Shown piece by piece: positions 18,041 to 25,725 of a DNA stretch of 64,000 nucleotides (position 1 is its first letter; each line of letters starts with the position of its first letter). Origin of the DNA: Clostridia bacterium (GTDB taxonomy: Bacteria; Bacillota; Clostridia; Lachnospirales; Anaerotignaceae); NCBI GenBank assembly GCA_910575055.1, contig CAJTDC010000014.1, positions 1 to 64,000 of the forward strand. The letters are read 5' to 3'. Under the pieces are notes generated by a model. It saw nothing but the letters and a program-made list of their open reading frames with translations. It was not told where the DNA came from and made no database searches. Made by a program: the position numbers and the translations under genes.

Positions 18041-18103
18041 TTATGCCTTAAACAACGTGTCAATTTCATCATCCAAATTTGCAAATGCAAAATGTGGTTG
18101 TTT
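18041..18103 (-). pseudogene. Possible C-terminal remnant of a lost gene
   Basis: An open stretch of 20 codons on the minus strand, bounded upstream by an in-frame stop, reads KQPHFAFANLDDEIDTLFKA and stops. Its composition looks like the tail of a real protein rather than AT-driven noise, and it overlaps the terminator hairpin. It may be the last remnant of a plasmid gene. Evidence is weak. Confidence 0.2.
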
Positions 18104-18127
18104 CTAAAACTGAAATAACCACTTTTA
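18094..18127. terminator. Terminator after the small membrane protein
   Basis: GTGGTTGTTTC (18094-18104) pairs with GAAATAACCAC (18112-18122) with one wobble pair, followed by TTTT on the plus strand. It lies just beyond the stop of the minus-strand gene at 18135-18332. Confidence 0.6.
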
Positions 18128-18134
18128 CATTAAC

Positions 18135-18332
18135 TTATGTTATACTATGAAACAGTTTTCCCATTAAGAAATATATAGTTATTGCTACCATAATTGAAAG
18201 TAAATACTCACTACCTACGGCTTCATATCCTCTTTGTATATATGCTATATTGGAAAAGTATATAATTGTACCCTTATAATAAATTATTCCAGTTACAAGC
18301 TGAAATATTATTTGTATAAATTGTATTATCAT
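18135..18332 (-). CDS. Small two-TM membrane protein
   Basis: This protein of about 65 residues has two hydrophobic segments, one near the N-terminus (IIQFIQIIFQLVTGIIYY) and one near the C-terminus (LLSIMVAITIYFLMG), separated by a short loop. I chose the ATG at 18332, 9 bp after AAGGAG; a GTG nine bases upstream would sit too close to the ribosome binding site. It directly follows the J-domain gene and is probably co-transcribed. No family is recognised. A small plasmid-encoded membrane protein of unknown role. Confidence 0.5.
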   Translation of the reverse strand: MIIQFIQIIFQLVTGIIYYKGTIIYFSNIAYIQRGYEAVGSEYLLSIMVAITIYFLMGKLFHSIT

Positions 18333-18344
18333 CTTGTTCACTCC

Positions 18345-18821
18345 TTATCCTATTAACACACTTTGTCTTTTTTCTGCAAAGATTTTTTGACTTCCATATT
18401 TTTCCCTTATTTCTTCTATTGATTTAGACTTTTTATTTTTTATTTTTTTGTCTTGATTATGCCAATACCATAACTTCTTTTTAGGTGCATATTTACAACC
18501 TATTTCTTTTAATTGTGTTCTATTTGGGTATGTATTACCACTTATCCAAATCCAAGAACCACAAATTTCAATTTGTAAGTCTTGCATTTTAACCAACTTA
18601 TCTATAATTTCAATAAATTCTTCAGGTGTTTCATATGTATTATTTTCTGTTTGTTCTGTTTCTTGACAGAACTTCAATTTATTAAATAAACTTGTATAAA
18701 CTCCATTTATTTCCTTCATAATTTCACTATTACCACCATTATCTGGATGGTGTAATGTGCAAAGTTTATGATATTCTTTTTTTAATTGTTCAACTGTTTT
18801 AATATTTTCAAAAAATCTCAT
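18345..18821 (-). CDS. J-domain protein of a mobile element
   Basis: This 158-residue protein has an N-terminal J domain (residues 1-65) with the DnaK-contacting HPD motif in LHHPDNGGNSE. The second half carries a GCKYAPKKKLWYWHN segment, which recurs in small J-domain proteins of Firmicutes plasmids and integrative elements. It probably recruits DnaK to an element-encoded client, perhaps a replication or regulatory protein; the client is unknown. It lies between a 277-residue hypothetical protein and a small membrane protein, all on the minus strand. Confidence 0.8.
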   Translation of the reverse strand: MRFFENIKTVEQLKKEYHKLCTLHHPDNGGNSEIMKEINGVYTSLFNKLKFCQETEQTENNTYETPEEFIEIIDKLVKMQDLQIEICGSWIWISGNTYPNRTQLKEIGCKYAPKKKLWYWHNQDKKIKNKKSKSIEEIREKYGSQKIFAEKRQSVLIG

Positions 18822-18921
18822 TTTTAAGCATCCTTTCTAAAATCAACATAGACTACATTATTTGTATTTTTATTCGCTTTTTTTTCTATTGTATTATTAA
18901 AAATGTTTTCCTTGTGCTAAT

Positions 18922-19755
18922 CTATCGCAAAATATAATGTCCTTCTTGCTGTTTTTCTAGCCTTTGTTTTTCTTCTTTAATATCATCTGCACTAAGCACA
19001 AGACACATAGAATACTTCCCACTTGGGTATATTAGTTCAATTGTTCCTTGCTGATTTGTATTAACTTTACGACTTATTATTTCTCCATCATCATTTTTTA
19101 TAGTAATGGTTTTTTCAGTTCTTTTAATTACTTCAAATTCATATCTTGAATTTGAGTTTATAACAGAACTACAAACATATTTTTTACCTACTTCAAACTT
19201 TAAAATTTCATTCTCACTTATTTCTTTTTTTCTTTCTGATTGTTCTTGATTATTACTTCTTATGATGTTTTTATTCTCTCTTTCTTCTTTTGTTTCTTCC
19301 AATTCTTCTATAATTCTTTTATCTTGTTCTACTTGCTCCATATGTTTAACCCATATATCAAAAATAGCTTCTGTATCAACATCTTTTACTTTAAAATGAT
19401 AAGAATATTGATATGTAAAATTATCAAACTCTTCTTTCTGTTGCCATTTGATTTTAATGTGCAAGCCTTTTCCATTACCATTATCATAAAATTCGCTATC
19501 CAAATAATTAGCCTCAATATTGTTTTCTTCAAGCCAATTATTAATTTTTTCTTTTAATTCTTCTTTGATTATTTGATATTCTGGTTTGAACAAATCATCA
19601 TACCAGCTTGTATACTCATTTTTGTTCATTGGTTTCAACCAATTTCCAATACCATTTAATCTTGCGTCAATTTCTTTTTTTCTATTTTCTTTTTTTATAG
19701 ACCCTCTTTTTATTTTTTCTTCTACACATTTCGTAATAATTTGTTTTTTAGTCAT
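18922..19755 (-). CDS. Hypothetical plasmid-type protein, coiled-coil centre
   Basis: This 277-residue protein is not recognised. Residues 1-60 are basic and helical. Residues 85-125 form a mixed region with GNGKGLHIKIKWQ. A strongly charged coiled-coil segment occupies about 135-180, followed by a compact beta-rich domain (about 190-255) with paired VGKKYVCSSV / YEFEVIKRTEKTITIK strands. It is transcribed divergently from the RHH gene at 19995 and shares its repeat-filled promoter region, so it is likely regulated by that RHH protein. No membrane segment is seen. Confidence 0.55.
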   Translation of the reverse strand: MTKKQIITKCVEEKIKRGSIKKENRKKEIDARLNGIGNWLKPMNKNEYTSWYDDLFKPEYQIIKEELKEKINNWLEENNIEANYLDSEFYDNGNGKGLHIKIKWQQKEEFDNFTYQYSYHFKVKDVDTEAIFDIWVKHMEQVEQDKRIIEELEETKEERENKNIIRSNNQEQSERKKEISENEILKFEVGKKYVCSSVINSNSRYEFEVIKRTEKTITIKNDDGEIISRKVNTNQQGTIELIYPSGKYSMCLVLSADDIKEEKQRLEKQQEGHYILR

Positions 19756-19809
19756 AATTTGTTCGCTCCTTTTTCTTTTCTTGTTTTCTGTTTCATTTGT
19801 TGATTATAT

Positions 19810-19952
19810 TATATACTGACGTGTAATATTTATCAAGACGGAATAATGTACAAAAAATAGGCACGTAAGTATATACTATATTGTGCAATTTATATACTGA
19901 CGTGTATAAAATATACTTTCTATAAAAAATTATTTATATACTTGCGTATATA
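19810..19952. promoter_or_regulatory. Four operator-like repeats between divergent genes
   Basis: The motif TATATACTKRCGTRTA occurs at 19810-19825, 19891-19906 and 19935-19952 on the plus strand and at 19862-19875 on the minus strand (TATATACTTACGTG). The copies cover the promoter region shared by the 277-residue gene and the RHH gene. This is the expected pattern for an autoregulating ribbon-helix-helix protein such as the one encoded at 19995-20231. Confidence 0.6.
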
Positions 19953-19994
19953 ATATAATTACTATATAATATAAAATATGGAGGTGTTATTTAT

Positions 19995-20231
19995 ATGGCT
20001 AATACAGAAGCAAATAAAAGCAGTAGAACCAAAAGTAAAATAAAATATAATGCTCGAAATTATGAAAGATTATATATACAAGTAAAGACAGGCGAAAAAG
20101 ATAAAATTAAAGCATTTGCAGAAAATAACGGTGAAAGTATTAATGGATTTATCAACAGAGTAATTAAAGAAGCGATGGAAAGAGATAACAACCAAACTAC
20201 ACATCAAGAAAGGTGTAAAAATAATGAATGA
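19995..20231 (+). CDS. Ribbon-helix-helix DNA-binding protein
   Basis: This 78-residue protein has a basic N-terminal arm and an Arc/CopG-like core: a beta strand (RLYIQVKTG) followed by two helices (KDKIKAFAENNG, INGFINRVIKEAME). Such proteins bind DNA as dimers and control plasmid copy number, partition or toxin genes. A strong GGAGGTG ribosome binding site precedes the ATG. The four TATATACT repeats just upstream are its likely binding sites. It overlaps the start of a decayed gene at 20224. Confidence 0.8.
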   Translation: MANTEANKSSRTKSKIKYNARNYERLYIQVKTGEKDKIKAFAENNGESINGFINRVIKEAMERDNNQTTHQERCKNNE

Positions 20232-20386
20232 TGCAGAAATAAAAGAAAAAATAACTATTTTGTTAAAATCCTGTTTAGATAATGACAAAAGTACCATTAA
20301 TAAAATTTATAATGAATTAAAGGAGTGTAAAGATGTGCACATTAGTCTTACAGAAAATATTTGACGATGACTATCTCCCCTTTTAA
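20224..20386 (+). pseudogene. Deleted, frameshifted copy of the 30747-30968 gene
   Basis: The frame opens MNDAEIKEKITILLKSC and runs parallel to MDNEWKEKMIVLIKSIL of the gene at 30747. After about 46 residues it stops, but one base out of frame the DNA continues as FDDDYLPF and a stop, matching the EDDYLPF end of the intact gene. An internal deletion of roughly 25 codons, out of frame, explains both. It overlaps the RHH gene by a few bases. A paralogue elsewhere in the window points to an old duplication or two related elements. Confidence 0.6.
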
Positions 20387-20395
20387 AAAATATCA

Positions 20396-20452
20396 AATAT
20401 GTGCTTATATATCTAATTTGCAATTATTTAGCTTATAAGCACATATTTTTTT
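20396..20452 (+). terminator. Terminator after the RHH/pseudogene unit
   Basis: ATATGTGCTTATA pairs with TATAAGCACATAT across a 23-nt loop and is followed by TTTTTTT. It ends the short plus-strand unit. Beyond it, to the tRNA, I see no gene. Confidence 0.7.
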
Positions 20453-20598
20453 ATATAGACTATTTATATCGAAAAAGCATAAAATTTTGCTTACAAAGCC
20501 AAATTTCAATTTACAGCATATCATTTTCATTCATCTACAAGTCTAAATAAAAAAGCATAAACAACATCATTATTTGTTTATGCCTAAGATTAATATAA

Positions 20599-20684
20599 CG
20601 GAGAGGGTGGGATTTGAACCCACGGCTCATTGCGGAGTCACTGATTTTCAAGACCAGCTCCTTAAACCACTCGGACACCTCTCC
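20599..20684 (-). tRNA. tRNA-Ser (anticodon UGA)
   Basis: The minus strand folds into a complete class II tRNA: acceptor stem GGAGAGG / CCTCTCC, D arm, anticodon stem CTGGT / ATCAG with loop CTTGAAA (anticodon TGA), a variable arm GTGACTCCGCAATGAGC, and T arm GTGGG-TTCAAAT-CCCAC. G73, the serine discriminator, follows; CCA is not encoded. A plus-strand ORF over this region is an artefact. The tRNA points away from the phage: its 3' end faces lower coordinates. Confidence 0.97.
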
Positions 20685-20685
20685 A

Positions 20686-20729
20686 AAAATAATAGTGATG
20701 TATCAACTAAAGTTTTCCACTATTATTTT
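20686..20729. repeat. 12-bp inverted repeat beside the tRNA
   Basis: AAAATAATAGTG (20686-20697) and CACTATTATTTT (20718-20729) are perfect inverted arms abutting the 5' end of the tRNA gene. It could be a bidirectional terminator or a trace of the element boundary. The rest of 20730-20860 shows no gene. Confidence 0.45.
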
Positions 20730-20861
20730 CTGAGATTTTTTTATGGAAAAGTCAACAAAATTATTGTATCATTATAATTGTATTATGTCAAATAAAAAGG
20801 ATGCTCATAAACTTAATTATCCTTTTTTCATTCTCTCTCATTATAGATATGCTGAAATGCT

Positions 20862-20891
20862 AAAAAAGGCACTAGATAATAATCTAGTGCC
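20862..20891 (-). terminator. Terminator of the parAB unit
   Basis: GGCACTAGAT / ATCTAGTGCC form a perfect 10-bp stem with a 4-nt loop; read on the minus strand it is followed by six T. It ends the minus-strand unit whose last gene is parB. Confidence 0.85.
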
Positions 20892-21016
20892 ACGAAAAGA
20901 TAACCTATTTAAAAAAAATTTTAAAACTTGGTCTCTTTTCAATCTCGACAGTTAATTTTAGCACAAGGTTATAAAAATTTCAACTATTTTTATATCGCTT
21001 GTAGCAGACACGACAT

Positions 21017-21907
21017 TTAATTTCCATTATTCTTTTGCCAATCTTCTAAAAGTTTATAAATCACCTCTTCCATTTGTTTTGCTGTATAATCTTCTGGAAA
21101 ATATTTTTTAATTTTTTTATTTGTAATATTAATTTTTGTTTCTTTTGTTTCTTCTGTCAACAGCATTTCAACTACTTTTTCATCAAATTTTCCTTCTTTA
21201 CTCAGTGCTTTTATATTTGTTGCCTGTTGCAATGACGGAATTTGATTATATCCCGAAAGAATATTATACAAAACAGCTTGCTCATCTTTTCTTAAAAATG
21301 ACAACTGTACAGAAGTATTAAATGGCAATTTTTTATTGTCTACCATATCAAGTAATTCTGGAACCAAATAAGTCAATCTTATATATCTTTTTATTTGGTT
21401 TCTACTTTCTCCCACTTCATCTTCTAATATTTCAATAGAGGGTTTGTTTTCAAAATAAAGACCAACTTGGGCTTCATTTTTTTTCTTTCTTCCCGTTTGT
21501 CTTTTTAGTGCTTCTGACTTTATTTTATAAGCAAAAGCCTTTTCACTTGGCAATATTTCCTCTCTTTGTATATTGCTGTCTACCATCAATATAGCAGCTT
21601 CATCATCATTCAATTCCTTTATAATTGCTGGAATTTTTGTAATTCCTAACTGTTCGCAAGCAAATTTCCTTCTATGCCCTGAAACAATTTCATACATATC
21701 CTCTTTTTGCCTTACAATAATAGGAGTAAGCACACCATACTCTTTTATACTTTCAATCATATCATCCATTTTTTCATCATTTACTACTTTAAAAGGATGA
21801 TTTTTAAATTCTAATAACATAGACACAGCTATCTCAATAATTCCATTATTTTCATTTCCAAAAAGGGTATCTAGTGAATTTAATTTTATATTTTTTCCAA
21901 TTCCCAT
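21017..21907 (-). CDS. parB: ParB-family partition protein
   Basis: This 296-residue protein belongs to the ParB/RepB/Spo0J family. The N-terminal nuclease-like/CTPase region has YEIVSGHRRKFACEQLG (about residues 95-112) and VDSNIQREEILPSEKAFAYK, the standard box II region. A helix-turn-helix follows at about 165-200 (LEDEVGESRNQIKRYIRLTYLVPEL). It would bind a centromere-like parS and stimulate ParA. The gene lies 2 bp after parA with a GGAGGGG ribosome binding site. Together they form a plasmid-type segregation system, unusual for a purely chromosomal prophage. Confidence 0.92.
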   Translation of the reverse strand: MGIGKNIKLNSLDTLFGNENNGIIEIAVSMLLEFKNHPFKVVNDEKMDDMIESIKEYGVLTPIIVRQKEDMYEIVSGHRRKFACEQLGITKIPAIIKELNDDEAAILMVDSNIQREEILPSEKAFAYKIKSEALKRQTGRKKKNEAQVGLYFENKPSIEILEDEVGESRNQIKRYIRLTYLVPELLDMVDNKKLPFNTSVQLSFLRKDEQAVLYNILSGYNQIPSLQQATNIKALSKEGKFDEKVVEMLLTEETKETKINITNKKIKKYFPEDYTAKQMEEVIYKLLEDWQKNNGN

Positions 21908-21909
21908 TG

Positions 21910-22689
21910 TTACCCCTCCTTTACAACTTCATCTACAAAATTTTTATAACATTTTGCTACATTGCTATTTTTAGCATATTTATATATACTTTTTCCACTA
22001 ACTGTAGTTTCATCTTGTTTTATACTTCTAGGTATGATATTTTCAAATACTTTTATAGAATTTCCGTAATTTTCGTTTAAAATTTCTATAATATCCTTTG
22101 AGTAATTTGTTCTACCATCTACCATAGTAATTAAAATCCCCTCAATTTCCAATTTCGGATTGAGTTGTCTTTTCACTTTATAAATGGTTTTAATTAACTG
22201 TTGCAGCCCCTTCAATGGCAAATAAGAAGCTTGCACTGGTATAATAACACTATCTGCACAAGTTAGTGCATTTATCGTTATCATTCCCAAATTAGGAGAA
22301 CAATCTATAATTATATAATCATAATATGATTTTATTTTCTCTATGTATCTTTTCAACATCATTTCTCGACCTATAGTATTTATCAACTGCACTTCCACAT
22401 CTGACAATTCTATATTCGCTGGAAGAAAATCAACATTTTCTTCATGATGTAATATTCCTTTTTTATCAACTTCTTTTTCGTCGCAAATTTCTCTTATCAC
22501 ATTTGCAACGGTATACTCAAGACTGTCGGGTTCTTCTATTCCCAACGAAACAGCCAAATTTCCTTGGCTATCTGCATCGATACAAAGTATTTTTTTGCCT
22601 AAATTCGCTAAACCTATTCCTAGGTTTACTGTCGTTGTTGTTTTACCAACACCGCCCTTTTGATTTGCTATTGCGATTACTTTACACAT
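21910..22689 (-). CDS. parA: ParA-family partition ATPase
   Basis: This protein of about 259 residues is a deviant-Walker ATPase. The motif KGGVGKTTTTVNLG sits at the N-terminus, with the signature lysine, followed by DADSQGN and the switch IIDCSPNLGM. There is no N-terminal helix-turn-helix, so it is of the short (type Ib or Soj-like) class. I chose the ATG at 22689 (MCKVIAIANQ) because GGGAG is 8-9 bp upstream; a TTG at 22698 would be too close. It positions replicated copies of the element with ParB. Confidence 0.93.
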   Translation of the reverse strand: MCKVIAIANQKGGVGKTTTTVNLGIGLANLGKKILCIDADSQGNLAVSLGIEEPDSLEYTVANVIREICDEKEVDKKGILHHEENVDFLPANIELSDVEVQLINTIGREMMLKRYIEKIKSYYDYIIIDCSPNLGMITINALTCADSVIIPVQASYLPLKGLQQLIKTIYKVKRQLNPKLEIEGILITMVDGRTNYSKDIIEILNENYGNSIKVFENIIPRSIKQDETTVSGKSIYKYAKNSNVAKCYKNFVDEVVKEG

Positions 22690-22737
22690 TTTACTCAACT
22701 CCCATTTTAGATTTTTTATATAATTTTTCTTCTTTTT

Positions 22738-23667
22738 TCATCTAAAGCATTTTTTACACATTCCAAAGCCCCTTGATATTGCTTCGCTTTCTGTTACATA
22801 TGCAGGATTTATCATATCGCTGCAACTTGCGTCAATATGATATTTTATTCCACCATTTGTTGGTATCCACACCATCATTTCTTTAGGCTGAGTAGATACT
22901 GTTTGTGCATCGGGTATCTTTGGTGCTTCCCAAAATGTTTTATCAGGATATAAACTATTTAATCGCATACCAGTCTGAGCTAGCATACCTTGTACAATTC
23001 CAGAATCTACTGTTTCCATATTGAGATATACTCTCCTTGCAGCTGCACCAGCCTGTTCTGCAATATTAAATTTTGTTAATTCTAGTGTCATTAAAGATTT
23101 TGGAGGTCTTTCAGTCTTCAAATAAGTATCGTCCCAAACAGAATATGCTTCTTCAAAATCTGTTGACAAACTTTTATAATTTTCCCATCGTGGGTCATAA
23201 GTATATTGCACCACTTTACTATAATACATTGTCTTTTCCATCATATCATTATTTTCAAAATAATTAGGGTAGTTATCTCTAATAAAATGAAAAGCCTTAT
23301 TAAATTCCTCATCATCTGATATTATATTTTGAGCATCTTGACTTGCTTTCGCCAAAATATACCCCATCATTTCCTTTGAATTAGGTTCTATATCATCTGT
23401 TCCCTGTTCTACTAATGCCTTTTCTTTTTCTAACATTTTTTGTATAAATGCTTCTTTATTTTCGGCTTCTTTTTGTTTCATTTCTTTTCTTTCAATTTCC
23501 TCTTTTTGTTTTTCTGCTAACAATTTTTGCTCTGTTCGTTCTTGCAAATAATTATCTAATTTTGTGCCGCCTAAAAATGTAACGGCTATTATTATTAATA
23601 CAAAAAATGGAAAACGACTTTGCCTTTTCCTTACTTTTTTTTCATTTAGTTTTTCTATTCTGCTCAA
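22738..23667 (-). CDS. Membrane-anchored coiled-coil protein with Ada-like Zn domain
   Basis: This 309-residue protein has one N-terminal membrane segment (PFFVLIIIAVTFLGGT, about residues 20-36), a charged coiled coil (about 40-90), a middle domain with FHFIRDNYPNYFENNDMMEKTMYYSKVVQYTYDP (split here only to name it; about 140-175), and a C-terminal cysteine/histidine module, KYHIDASCSDM...GMCKKCF, like the Ada-type zinc domain seen at the end of many Firmicutes surface proteins. The middle domain is shared with the gene at 23903. TTG start overlaps the upstream stop (TTGA). Function unknown; exclusion, signalling or anchoring of the element are possible. Confidence 0.65.
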   Translation of the reverse strand: MSRIEKLNEKKVRKRQSRFPFFVLIIIAVTFLGGTKLDNYLQERTEQKLLAEKQKEEIERKEMKQKEAENKEAFIQKMLEKEKALVEQGTDDIEPNSKEMMGYILAKASQDAQNIISDDEEFNKAFHFIRDNYPNYFENNDMMEKTMYYSKVVQYTYDPRWENYKSLSTDFEEAYSVWDDTYLKTERPPKSLMTLELTKFNIAEQAGAAARRVYLNMETVDSGIVQGMLAQTGMRLNSLYPDKTFWEAPKIPDAQTVSTQPKEMMVWIPTNGGIKYHIDASCSDMINPAYVTESEAISRGFGMCKKCFR

Positions 23668-23876
23668 ATTTTATAGTCCTCCCCCAATATATTTTGTAAT
23701 TCTTCATCAGTAAATGGAGTGGCTGAATATTGAACTTCAAACTCTAAATTTTTAGAATGTTCAGCAGACCTTTTTACTGCGTCATCAAAATCTTTTTGCA
23801 ATTCAGTAATATCACCATCATAATCCTTCATTGCCTTTAAACAATTTCTCAATAAATTCTTTAATTTATCGTCCAC
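23664..23876 (-). CDS. Small acidic hypothetical protein
   Basis: This 70-residue soluble protein lies between the two related membrane proteins. It begins MDDKLKNLLRNCLKAMKDYDGD (GTG start, GGAGTGAAAG upstream) and ends FTDEELQNILGEDYKI. It is predicted mostly helical and acidic, without cysteines in motifs or membrane segments. Its stop overlaps the next gene's TTG start by four bases, so the two are translationally coupled. No family recognised. Confidence 0.5.
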   Translation of the reverse strand: MDDKLKNLLRNCLKAMKDYDGDITELQKDFDDAVKRSAEHSKNLEFEVQYSATPFTDEELQNILGEDYKI

Positions 23877-23902
23877 ATTCTTTCACTCCTTCCCCTTCCT
23901 TA

Positions 23903-24502
23903 TCATAAATTACTTTTTTCATCTAATATTTTTTGTATTTCTTCTAATTCAATCAAATTTATTATTTCTTTTACTTTTTCTAATCTTTTTTGTGTTGTTT
24001 CAGAATCTACACTATCTGATTGAATATAAACAGGAATAACAGCTTCACTTACAAATTGTCCTAACAATACTACTTCTAGTTGTTCATTATCCAGCTTATA
24101 TTTATATTGTTCATTTTTAGGATAATATTTTAAATTTCTAGGACGATAAAAATATTCTATATAACGCCCATAGTATATTGTTTTCTCCATCATTTCATTA
24201 TTATCATAATAATCTGGAAATCTTCCCTTTATAAAATCAATGCAATCTTTTACTGTAGGTTTTTTATCATTATCTGAAATACTAGAATTATCCTTATCAG
24301 CTTGGCTTTCAATTTCATATACCATATCCGTTGTATTTGGCAAAATATTTGCTTTTTCCATTTCTCTTTGCTTTTCTTCTTGTCTTTCAATATACCTTTC
24401 ATACATAGACGGTACCATAATTCCAAGCATTACAAACAAAATAGGAAACCATATCCAACTTACTTTTTTATTTTTCTTTAATTCCTTCTCTTTTAACTCC
24501 AC
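23903..24502 (-). CDS. Membrane-anchored protein, paralogue of the 22738 protein
   Basis: This 199-residue protein has an N-terminal membrane anchor (VSWIWFPILFVMLGIMVP) after a short lysine-rich cytoplasmic stretch, a coiled-coil linker and a domain IDFIKGRFPDYYDNNEMM followed by EKTIYYGRYIEYFYRP. That domain parallels FIRDNYPNYFENNDMMEKTMYYSKVVQYTYDP of the 309-residue protein, so the two are related by duplication. It lacks the C-terminal zinc module. GTG start with GGGGGAA upstream. It sits next to the repressor genes, a place where phages often keep lysogeny or exclusion genes; the function is unknown. Confidence 0.6.
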   Translation of the reverse strand: MELKEKELKKNKKVSWIWFPILFVMLGIMVPSMYERYIERQEEKQREMEKANILPNTTDMVYEIESQADKDNSSISDNDKKPTVKDCIDFIKGRFPDYYDNNEMMEKTIYYGRYIEYFYRPRNLKYYPKNEQYKYKLDNEQLEVVLLGQFVSEAVIPVYIQSDSVDSETTQKRLEKVKEIINLIELEEIQKILDEKSNL

Positions 24503-24520
24503 TCTATAAAATTCCCCCTT

Positions 24521-24895
24521 CTAATTTTCTTCATCTTGATTTTCCAATAACTTTTTCATAAACTCCTCAATTTGTTTTAATGCTTCTGGATTTGTTTCAG
24601 CAACAGCATTTACCCATCTAATGATAGTTTCATCATTTACAGGTTGAAGTTTTTTCAAATTAAGATTATAACGTTCTTGAGTTGTTTGTGCTGCTTTCAT
24701 TTCTCCTTCTCCAGTACGTAACCAATTTTCATTAATGCCAAATTCAAAACAAATCAATTTAATTGTCTGTTCTGATGGAGCATTACGTCCTGACTCCAAC
24801 ATACTAACGGAGGATTTTGTAATGCCTATTTGCTTTCCAAACTTTTCCATAGATAAATTAGCTTCTTTCCTTATTTTCTTTATTCTGTCCTTCAA
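24521..24895 (-). CDS. XRE-family repressor-like regulator
   Basis: This 124-residue protein has an N-terminal Cro/CI-type helix-turn-helix (residues 3-60: LSMEKFGKQIGITKSSVSML, GINENWLRTGEGEM), the layout of phage and ICE immunity repressors of Firmicutes. The C-terminal half is helical and may dimerise. TTG start with AAAGGAGGG upstream. It is the second of two tandem XRE genes on the minus strand, facing a divergent early gene. Confidence 0.85.
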   Translation of the reverse strand: MKDRIKKIRKEANLSMEKFGKQIGITKSSVSMLESGRNAPSEQTIKLICFEFGINENWLRTGEGEMKAAQTTQERYNLNLKKLQPVNDETIIRWVNAVAETNPEALKQIEEFMKKLLENQDEEN

Positions 24896-24931
24896 TACAT
24901 TTCCCTCCTTTACTATAAATTTTTAACTTTA

Positions 24932-25288
24932 TTATTCAGATATATTAAATGCTTTTTTATATTCCTCCAAAGCACTAATAAACGATTTAACCGCTATCAA
25001 ATCCCTCTCATTCATTTGCTCAATATCAAATATAATTTGACGTTGAATAGCAGTTAAGTCTTTCATTTTTTTATCTTGTTTCATTTTCGGTTCATCACCA
25101 TTAAAAATCCAATTAACATTGTATCCATATCTTTCCTCAATAAGGGCAGCAGTTGATTTAGATAATCCAGTTTCTCCTCGTATAAGTTTAGAAATATGAC
25201 TTTCAGTTACATTAATACTTTTTGCAAATTTTTTTTGAGTTAAACCATTTTCAGAAACAATTATTCGTATTCTATCTGGTAAATTCAT
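24932..25288 (-). CDS. XRE-family regulator, promoter-proximal
   Basis: This protein of about 118 residues has a helix-turn-helix at residues 5-60 (LTQKKFAKSINVTESHISKL) followed by the NVNWIFNGDEPKM junction common in phage repressors, and a helical C-terminus. I start it at the ATG at 25288, 8 bp after AAGGAGG; the upstream GTG lies inside that ribosome binding site region. It is the first gene after the divergent promoter and is the best candidate for the main lysogeny repressor. It differs clearly in sequence from the second XRE protein. Confidence 0.85.
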   Translation of the reverse strand: MNLPDRIRIIVSENGLTQKKFAKSINVTESHISKLIRGETGLSKSTAALIEERYGYNVNWIFNGDEPKMKQDKKMKDLTAIQRQIIFDIEQMNERDLIAVKSFISALEEYKKAFNISE

Positions 25289-25311
25289 AAATATCACCTC
25301 CTTATAAATTC

Positions 25312-25380
25312 AGCATATCAAAAAAAATGTAGTAAGTCAAGTTATTTATAATTGACACCGCAGTAAATCAATGTTATTAT
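25312..25380. promoter_or_regulatory. Divergent promoters with repressor operator
   Basis: To the left, TTGACT-17-TATGCT (complement of 25335-25340 and 25312-25317) drives the XRE genes. To the right, TTGACA (25352-25357), 17 bp and TATTAT (25375-25380) drives the early gene. Between them GTCAA-N11-TTGAC (25336-25356) is an inverted repeat covering both -35 boxes, a likely operator for the XRE protein. This is the layout of a lysis/lysogeny switch. Confidence 0.75.
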
Positions 25381-25418
25381 AGATTTAATCAAGTTTATAC
25401 ATGAAAGGGGATATTTTT

Positions 25419-25592
25419 ATGAAGTGTAACAAAGATGAACTTATAAAAGAGATTATTAATTTTGTTATAACTGCATCAGATGTTGATAAAATAATTCTTT
25501 CAACTTTTATTGCAGGTATGCAAGCGAAAGAAAATTCTTTACAAAATACTTCAGAATTATTAAAAACAAAAATTAACTATAATAATAATTGA
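25419..25592 (+). CDS. Small early protein beside the switch
   Basis: This 57-residue protein (MKCNKDELIKEIINFVITAS...) is the only gene driven by the rightward promoter of the switch before the non-coding region. The ATG at 25419 is chosen because GAAAGGGG lies 8 bp before it; an ATG 18 bases upstream is part of that region. It is helical, with no recognised family; position suggests a Cro-like or antirepressor role, but no HTH is evident. Confidence 0.5.
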   Translation: MKCNKDELIKEIINFVITASDVDKIILSTFIAGMQAKENSLQNTSELLKTKINYNNN

Positions 25593-25725
25593 ATAGTTAA
25601 TTTAATAAACAAAACGTAATAAATAATTGACTAAATTAATTAAATAAACTATAATATATTTATAATTAACATTATAATACTACAAACTAACCCAACAGTT
25701 AAATTAAAATAGCGTTAAGTGGCAC

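Noticed and set aside
20574-20777. Plus-strand ORF across the tRNA-Ser gene
   Set aside because: It is the antisense translation of the tRNA, a common artefact; no ribosome binding site or family.
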